Shown here: piece after piece, positions 59,390-64,000 of the stretch
Position numbering within the stretch: the stretch's first letter is position 1
Layout: each line of letters begins with the position of its first letter
NCBI RefSeq assembly: GCF_913062725.1
Contig: NZ_CAJXWY010000010.1
Location: 17,153-81,152 of the forward strand
Direction of reading: 5' to 3'
DNA length: 64,000 bases
Origin: an uncultured Thiohalocapsa sp.
Lineage (GTDB): Bacteria > Pseudomonadota > Gammaproteobacteria > Chromatiales > Chromatiaceae
The notes under the pieces: generated by a model
What the model saw: only the letters and a program-made list of their open reading frames with translations
Databases searched by the model: none
Told to the model about the DNA's origin: nothing
Made by a program: the position numbers and the translations under genes

Positions 59390-62278
59390 TCAATCACCCC
59401 GCAATCGACGCCGAAACGCAACCAGCGCGGGCGGCGGTGACGATCGCCACCGCCGCACCAGCGCCTTCTCGAGCTCCACGATGAACAGCACCGAGGCGGC
59501 GACCAGCACGATGCGCAGCCACACGCCGGCATCGATGGCGGCGGTGCCGAACAGGGCCTGCAGCGGTGGCAGGTAGGTGAAGGCGAGCTGGAACAGGAGC
59601 AGCAGTCCCACCGCGTAGAGCACGTAGCGGTTGCCGAGCAGTCCCCGGCGGTTCAGCACCGATGCAGTCATGTAGCGGGAGTTGAACAGATAGAAGATCT
59701 CGAACATCACCAGGGTGTTCACGGCCACGGTGCGGGCCTGCTCGATGGGCGCGCTCAGGGATTGCTCCCACAGGAAGAGGCCGAAGGTGCCGGCGGTGAG
59801 GATCAGCGAGACATAGGCGATGCGCCACAGGAACAGCGGCGTCAGCACCGCTTGGCGGGCGTTGCGCGGCGGTCGGCGCATCACCCCCGGCTCCGGCGGC
59901 TCGAAGGCCAGCGCCAGCGCCAGGGTGACGGCGGTGATCATGTTCACCCACAGGATCTGCACCGGCGTCAGCGGGAACTGGTGGAAACCGAACAGGATGG
60001 CGCCCAGCACCACCAGGGCCTCGCCGCCGTTGGTGGGCAGGATGAACAGCATCGCCTTGCGCAGGTTGTCGTAGACGGTGCGGCCTTCCTCGACGGCGTT
60101 GGCGATGGAGGCGAAGTTGTCGTCCGCCAGCACCATTTCCGCCGCCTCCTTGGCCGCCTCGGTGCCATTGATGCCCATGGCGATGCCGACGTCGGCGCGC
60201 TTCAGGGCCGGGGCATCGTTGACGCCATCCCCGGTCATGGCCACCACCTCGCCCCCCTGCTGGAGCAGTTGCACCAGGCGCAGCTTGTGCTCCGGCGTGA
60301 CCCGGGCGTAGACGTCCACCTGCTGCGCGCGTTGGCGCAGCGTGGCATCGTCCAGCGCATCCAGCTCGGCGCCGCGCAGCGCCTCGTGCGGGTTGGTCAG
60401 CCCCACCTGCCGGGCGATGGCGCGGGCGGTGGCCGCATGGTCGCCGGTGATCATCTTCACGCGGATGCCGGCATCGCGGCAGGTGCGCACGGCGGCAATG
60501 ACTTCCTCCCGCGGCGGGTCCATGAGCCCGAACAGCCCGAGCAGGGTGAGATCGGCGTCGACATCGGCGAAGTCCAGCTCCGAGCGGTGCGGCTCGGCGG
60601 GCTTCACCGCCACCGCCAGTACCCGCTGGCCGGCCGCCGCCATGGCCTCCATGCGCGTGTCCCAAGCCGTGCGCGCCAGCGGCGCATCGCCGTCTGCGCT
60701 GCGCTGGGTCGCGCACCTGTCGAGCAGCGCCTCTGGCGCGCCCTTGACGTAGATGAAGGATGCGCCGGTATGGCTGTGGTGCAGCGTCGCCATAAACTTG
60801 TGGCCGGACTCGAAGGGGATCAGGTCCGTGCGCGGGTAGCGCTTGGCCAGTGCCTCCAGATCCAGCCCCGCCTTCAGCGCCGCCACCAGCAACGCACCTT
60901 CCATGGGATCGCCGTGCAGACGCCAGGCATCGGCCTCGGCGTGCTCCAGCGTCGCGTCGTTGCACAACGCCGCCGCGCGCAGGATCTCGGTGAGCCGGGT
61001 GTCCTCCTGCGGGCGCAGCAGCGCAGCGCCGTCGTGCATGAAGGCGCCGTGGGGATCGTAGCCGGTGCCGGTGAGCGTGAAGGCCCGCTCGCCGGTATCG
61101 ACGGCGGCGACGGTCATGGCATTGCGGGTCAGGGTGCCGGTCTTATCGGAGCAGATGACGCCGACGGTGCCGAGGGTCTCCACCGCCGGCAGCCGGCGGA
61201 TGATGGCATTGCGGGCGGCCATGCGTTGCACGCCGATGGCCAGCGTGATGGTCATAATCGCCGGCAGGCCCTCCGGGATGGCCGCCACCGCCAGGCCCAC
61301 CGAGGCCAGGAACATCTCCGCGGCGGTATAGCTGCGCACCAGGACGCCGAAGCCGAAGCTCACCGTCGCCAGCACCAGGATGGCGGCCGTGAGCCAGCGC
61401 CCGAACTGGGCCATTTGCCGCAGCAGCGGCGTGGTCAGCTGCTCCACATTGGCGACCAGGGTGCTGATGCGGCCGATTTCCGTGCTCGCGCCGGTGGCGG
61501 CGACGATGCCGGTGCCCTGGCCGTGGGTGACCAGGGTGCCGGAGTAGGCCATGCAGCGCCGGTCCGCCAGCGGCGTCTCCGCCGCCAGTGCAGCCACCGC
61601 CTTGTCCACCGGCACGGATTCACCGGTGAGCGCGGCCTCCTCGATCTGCAGGCCCTTGGCACGCAGCAGGCGCAGGTCCGCGGGGACTTTGTCGCCGGAC
61701 TGCAGTTGCACCAGATCGCCGGGGACCAACGCCGCGGCGTCCACCGTCACCAGCCGGCCGTTGCGCCAGACCATGGCGTGGGGCGAGAGCATGCTGCGGA
61801 TGGCCTTGAGCGCATCCTCGGCCTTGCCTTCCTGCACGAAGCCGATGGCCGCGTTGATGAGCACCACGCCGAAGATCACGCCGGCGTCCAGCCAATGCTG
61901 GAGCAGGGCCGTCACCATGCCCGCGGCCAGCAGTACGTAGATGAGCACGTTGTGGAACTGCGCCAGAAAGCGCAGCCACGGGCCGCGGGTCTTGCCCTCC
62001 GGCAGGCGGTTGGGGCCATGGGTCGCCAGACGCTGCTCGGCCTCGTGCGGGCTTAGGCCCTCCGGGCCGCCGCCGAGTCGGTCGAGCGCATCTTCCGCGC
62101 CCAGGTGATGCCAGGCGGGCCCAACCGACGGTTGCTGCTTGGTCGCCGGCACACGCTGCGCACGGCGATTGCCCCAGCCCACGAAGCCACCGATGATGAC
62201 GAATGCCACCACCGCCAGCAGCCCGACGACCCATTCCAGGGCGATGATGTCGAAGATCAGGATATCGCTTTCGCGCAT
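59390..62278 (-). CDS. P-type cation-transporting ATPase (type II)
   Basis: Phosphorylation site DKTGTLTRNAM with Asp378, PEGL in IPEGLPAIMTITLAIG, TGES (ALTGESVPVDKAV), KGAPE (YVKGAPEALLDRC) and TGDGVNDAPALKRADVGIAMG are all present. The layout of N-terminal cation_ATPase domain (LSPHEAEQRLATHGPNRLPEG), ten-helix core and C-terminal helices is that of type II calcium/sodium-type pumps. Unusually, an extra membrane helix (residues 8-35, ALEWVVGLLAVVAFVIIGGFVGW) precedes the core. GGAGG six bases upstream confirms the start; 962 residues. The transported ion is not determined. It diverges from crtE. Confidence 0.88.
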   Translation of the reverse strand: MRESDILIFDIIALEWVVGLLAVVAFVIIGGFVGWGNRRAQRVPATKQQPSVGPAWHHLGAEDALDRLGGGPEGLSPHEAEQRLATHGPNRLPEGKTRGPWLRFLAQFHNVLIYVLLAAGMVTALLQHWLDAGVIFGVVLINAAIGFVQEGKAEDALKAIRSMLSPHAMVWRNGRLVTVDAAALVPGDLVQLQSGDKVPADLRLLRAKGLQIEEAALTGESVPVDKAVAALAAETPLADRRCMAYSGTLVTHGQGTGIVAATGASTEIGRISTLVANVEQLTTPLLRQMAQFGRWLTAAILVLATVSFGFGVLVRSYTAAEMFLASVGLAVAAIPEGLPAIMTITLAIGVQRMAARNAIIRRLPAVETLGTVGVICSDKTGTLTRNAMTVAAVDTGERAFTLTGTGYDPHGAFMHDGAALLRPQEDTRLTEILRAAALCNDATLEHAEADAWRLHGDPMEGALLVAALKAGLDLEALAKRYPRTDLIPFESGHKFMATLHHSHTGASFIYVKGAPEALLDRCATQRSADGDAPLARTAWDTRMEAMAAAGQRVLAVAVKPAEPHRSELDFADVDADLTLLGLFGLMDPPREEVIAAVRTCRDAGIRVKMITGDHAATARAIARQVGLTNPHEALRGAELDALDDATLRQRAQQVDVYARVTPEHKLRLVQLLQQGGEVVAMTGDGVNDAPALKRADVGIAMGINGTEAAKEAAEMVLADDNFASIANAVEEGRTVYDNLRKAMLFILPTNGGEALVVLGAILFGFHQFPLTPVQILWVNMITAVTLALALAFEPPEPGVMRRPPRNARQAVLTPLFLWRIAYVSLILTAGTFGLFLWEQSLSAPIEQARTVAVNTLVMFEIFYLFNSRYMTASVLNRRGLLGNRYVLYAVGLLLLFQLAFTYLPPLQALFGTAAIDAGVWLRIVLVAASVLFIVELEKALVRRWRSSPPPALVAFRRRLRGD

Positions 62279-62709
62279 GACGCCTCCCCTACTGTAAGCC
62301 TCCACGTCAAACTTAAGATACCGGTGCGCAGCCGGCGTGCTCACCACCGCCGCCCGATCAGCGCCGGCCGCGGGCTTGTGCTGACGGTGAGGGTGATCAG
62401 CCCGCGCCACGACCCTGGTCAATGGACGCGTCCCGCGCCGTCGTCTCGGCATGGGCCGGCACCGATCATGTCACGGGTACCGCCCATTGACCCAGCGCAG
62501 CCAAAACGCTGGTTGCCGTCTGCCCCCGTCGCAAGCCTTTGATCCCGCCGCAGCCGCGCCCGCCTGCGGCATTGACGCCTCCGTGTCAGCTGTCTATTTT
62601 GGTTGACACCAAATCATGACAAGCGCGTCTGACAGGGGCTCCCGCGCCTGCGAAAACGCGTATTGCGCCCAGTCCCATCAGTGGTCCCAACAGCGCGGAG
62701 GCATGGCCG
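62279..62709 (+). other. Control region between the P-type ATPase and crtE
   Basis: The 431 bases carry two overlapping PpsR/CrtJ-like boxes close to crtE, annotated separately. The left part near 62300-62320 (minus strand TTGACG) may promote the ATPase gene, but the -10 is weak. No gene is recognised. Confidence 0.45.
62591..62621 (+). promoter_or_regulatory. Two overlapping PpsR/CrtJ-like boxes upstream of crtE
   Basis: TGTCTATTTTGGTTGACA (62591-62608) is an exact TGT-N12-ACA site. TGACACCAAATCATGACA (62604-62621) matches at all but one defining base. TTGACA within the first box could be the -35 of crtE. PpsR/CrtJ represses carotenoid and bacteriochlorophyll genes under oxygen and typically binds paired boxes. 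Confidence 0.65.
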
Positions 62710-63600
62710 ATGGACGCCCTACAACGCATCGAGCAGGCCCTCGCGGCGGCCCTCAGCCTGGGCCTCGCCGACGATGGCCCACCCAAGCTCGCCCGCGCCG
62801 TGCGCCACGCGGTGCAGACGCCGGGCTCGCGCGCCCGCCCGCGGCTGCTGTTGGCGGTGGCGGACGCCTGCGGTGACGATGTGCCGGCGGTATCCGATGC
62901 CGCGGCGGCCTCGCTGGAGCTGCTGCATTGCGCCTCACTGGTGCACGACGATATGCCCGTCTTCGACGACGCCGACACCCGCCGCGGCGCGCCGACGGTG
63001 CACCGGCTGTTCGCGCAGCATGGTGAGCAACTGGCGCTGCTTACCGGTGATGGGCTCATCGTGCTGGCGTTTGAGAACCTCGCCTGGCACACCCGCGGGC
63101 ACCCGCAGCGGCTCGGGCCGCTCACCCTGATCATCGCGCGCGCCGTCGGAGTCGGCCACGGCATCGTCGCCGGCCAGGCCTGGGAGTGCGAGACGGATGT
63201 GGATCTGACCCAGTACCACCGGCAGAAGACGGCCGCGCTCTTCTCGGCGGCCACCGCGGCCGGTGCTGCCGCCGCCGGCGTGGAGCCGGCCCCCTGGTGC
63301 AGCCTCGGCGAGCATCTGGGGCTGGCATATCAGGTGGCGGACGATCTGCGCGACGTCGCTGGCGATGCCGCGGCGCTCGGCAAGCCCATCGGCCAGGACG
63401 CCACCCACGCGCGCCCGAGCGCCGTCAGCCAGCTCGGCATCGACGGTGCCATCGCCAGGCTCGAAGACCTGCTGACGGCGGCCGTCGATGCCATCCCAGA
63501 CTGCCCGGGTCGCGCCAAGCTGGCCGCCATGGCACAGGCGGAAATGGAGCGTCTGCTGCCGGCGCAGCTGCGCGCAGCGTCCCGAGTCGCCAGGCCCTAG
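62710..63600 (+). CDS. crtE: Geranylgeranyl diphosphate synthase
   Basis: Makes the C20 precursor of carotenoids and bacteriochlorophyll phytol. The first Asp-rich motif is SLVHDDMPVFDDADTRRG and the second YQVADDLRDVAGD, with GKPIGQD after it. KLARAVRHAVQTPGSRARPRLLLA is the IPP-binding N-terminal block, and GQAWECETD and YHRQKTAALF match CrtE rather than IspA. The ATG gives 296 residues. crtF follows after 28 bases, so the two form the start of a photosynthesis gene cluster that runs out of the window. Confidence 0.9.
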   Translation: MDALQRIEQALAAALSLGLADDGPPKLARAVRHAVQTPGSRARPRLLLAVADACGDDVPAVSDAAAASLELLHCASLVHDDMPVFDDADTRRGAPTVHRLFAQHGEQLALLTGDGLIVLAFENLAWHTRGHPQRLGPLTLIIARAVGVGHGIVAGQAWECETDVDLTQYHRQKTAALFSAATAAGAAAAGVEPAPWCSLGEHLGLAYQVADDLRDVAGDAAALGKPIGQDATHARPSAVSQLGIDGAIARLEDLLTAAVDAIPDCPGRAKLAAMAQAEMERLLPAQLRAASRVARP

Positions 63601-63628
63601 CACCTCCAACAACGAGGACCCAAGCCCT

Positions 63629-64000
63629 GTGGAGCTTCCTTTTCTCGACCGCTGGCGCGCCTGGCGCGATGCCAAGCTCGCGAGTCCTGCCTTTCAGCGC
63701 TGGGCGGCGGACTTTCCACTCACCCGCGGCGAGGCCGCCCGCCGTGCCCGCGGCCTGTTCGACATCACCGCCGGCTTCGTCTATTCACAGATCCTGTTCG
63801 CGCTGGTGGAGCTGGAGCTGTTCGACAAGCTGGCGGACAAGCCCCGCACCGCCGCCGACCTGGCGCCGGAGATGGGGATGGACATGGCCGCCGCAGACCG
63901 CCTGCTGCGCGCCGGCGTCGCCGTCGATCTGCTGGAGCGCCGCGGCAAGGATGCGGCCGGTACCGTTCGCTACGGTCTCGGTAAGCTCGGCATCGCCATG
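63629..64000 (+). CDS. crtF: Hydroxyneurosporene O-methyltransferase CrtF, N-terminal part
   Basis: The first 124 codons of a SAM-dependent methyltransferase continue to the window edge. LTRGEAARRARGLFDITAGF followed by VYSQILFALVELELFDKLAD matches CrtF (family: FDLxAGFVYSQVLLACVxLxLFE). This N-terminal dimerisation domain precedes the SAM domain, which is outside the window. CrtF methylates hydroxylated carotenoids in the spirilloxanthin/spheroidene pathways. The start is GTG with ACGAGGA about 11 bases upstream. Another plant-type O-methyltransferase such as BchU is the alternative, but the place after crtE favours CrtF. Confidence 0.8.
   Translation, partial: MELPFLDRWRAWRDAKLASPAFQRWAADFPLTRGEAARRARGLFDITAGFVYSQILFALVELELFDKLADKPRTAADLAPEMGMDMAAADRLLRAGVAVDLLERRGKDAAGTVRYGLGKLGIAM

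Noticed and set aside
59762..62056. A 764-residue open frame on the plus strand inside the P-type ATPase region
   Set aside because: It mirrors a gene with all P-type ATPase motifs. Its sequence is rich in His, Gln and Arg with no family pattern.

Overview
The window looks like chromosomal DNA from a high-GC, nitrogen-fixing, anoxygenic phototrophic gammaproteobacterium, most plausibly a purple sulfur bacterium of the Ectothiorhodospiraceae/Chromatiales type. PcnB-FolK, EnvZ/OmpR, HspQ, PqiABC and Slp point to Gammaproteobacteria. A carotenoid operon start (crtE-crtF) under PpsR/CrtJ-like boxes points to phototrophy. A nifB-centred minor nif operon under a sigma-54/NifA promoter points to diazotrophy, and a phasin plus acetoacetyl-CoA reductase point to polyhydroxybutyrate storage. 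The assignment is by inference from gene content only. No transposase, integrase, phage gene, rRNA or CRISPR array was seen.

Layout, left to right. 1-4.9 kb: glycogen genes (end of glgX, a DUF4912 protein, glgA) with a PduX-like kinase between them. 5-6.5 kb: pabB. 6.6-10.8 kb: hspQ, divergent from a translationally coupled pqiABC lipid-transport operon. 10.9-12.6 kb: a phasin with a strong promoter covered by three PhaR-like operators, then phaB and a clear terminator. 12.7-17.4 kb: a ZIP-type transporter interrupted by two cyclic-nucleotide-binding domains, Slp, lipoproteins, and the first of two tiny paralogous membrane proteins. 17.5-19.8 kb: argD-argF on the minus strand. 20.2-26.4 kb: mixed metabolic genes (protease, mtfA, an acetolactate-synthase-like enzyme, a hemerythrin-like protein, phhB, speE) ending with an ArsR-type regulator carrying the two-cysteine spacing of sulfide sensors. 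26.5-32.8 kb: a hybrid kinase/REC-PAS pair, bcp and envZ-ompR. 33-36.3 kb: the second tiny membrane protein, a CBS protein, argG and an RRM protein. 36.8 kb: tRNA-Glu(CUC). 37-41.6 kb: pcnB-folK-panB-panC-panD. 41.9-48.9 kb: the nif operon nifB-fdxN-orf93-nifO-flavodiiron protein-2Fe2S ferredoxin-FeSII-like ferredoxin-nifQ-draG. 49.3-52.2 kb: a Uma2-fold protein, a PCu(A)C copper chaperone and a DUF2189 membrane protein. 52.4-59.3 kb: a compact six-gene cluster of hydrolase, AMP-forming ligase, asparagine-synthase-like enzyme, acyl carrier protein, NAD-synthase-like enzyme and second hydrolase. 59.4-62.3 kb: a P-type cation ATPase. 62.7-64 kb: crtE and the start of crtF.

How the parts work together. 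The nif block combines FeMo-cofactor assembly (NifB, NifQ, FdxN) with candidates for oxygen protection (flavodiiron protein, FeSII-like protein) and post-translational reactivation (DraG). Glycogen and PHB genes are the storage side. The arg, pan, fol and spe genes are housekeeping.

The strongest candidate for an undescribed system is the 52.4-59.3 kb cluster. It resembles the accessory enzymes of exosortase A loci but has an NAD-synthase-like enzyme, and no exosortase or PLP decarboxylase is visible here. Other unusual items are the ZIP/CNB fusion, the paired microproteins with matching leaders, and a dispersed palindromic intergenic repeat. All assignments come from reading motifs and context; no database search or alignment was run.
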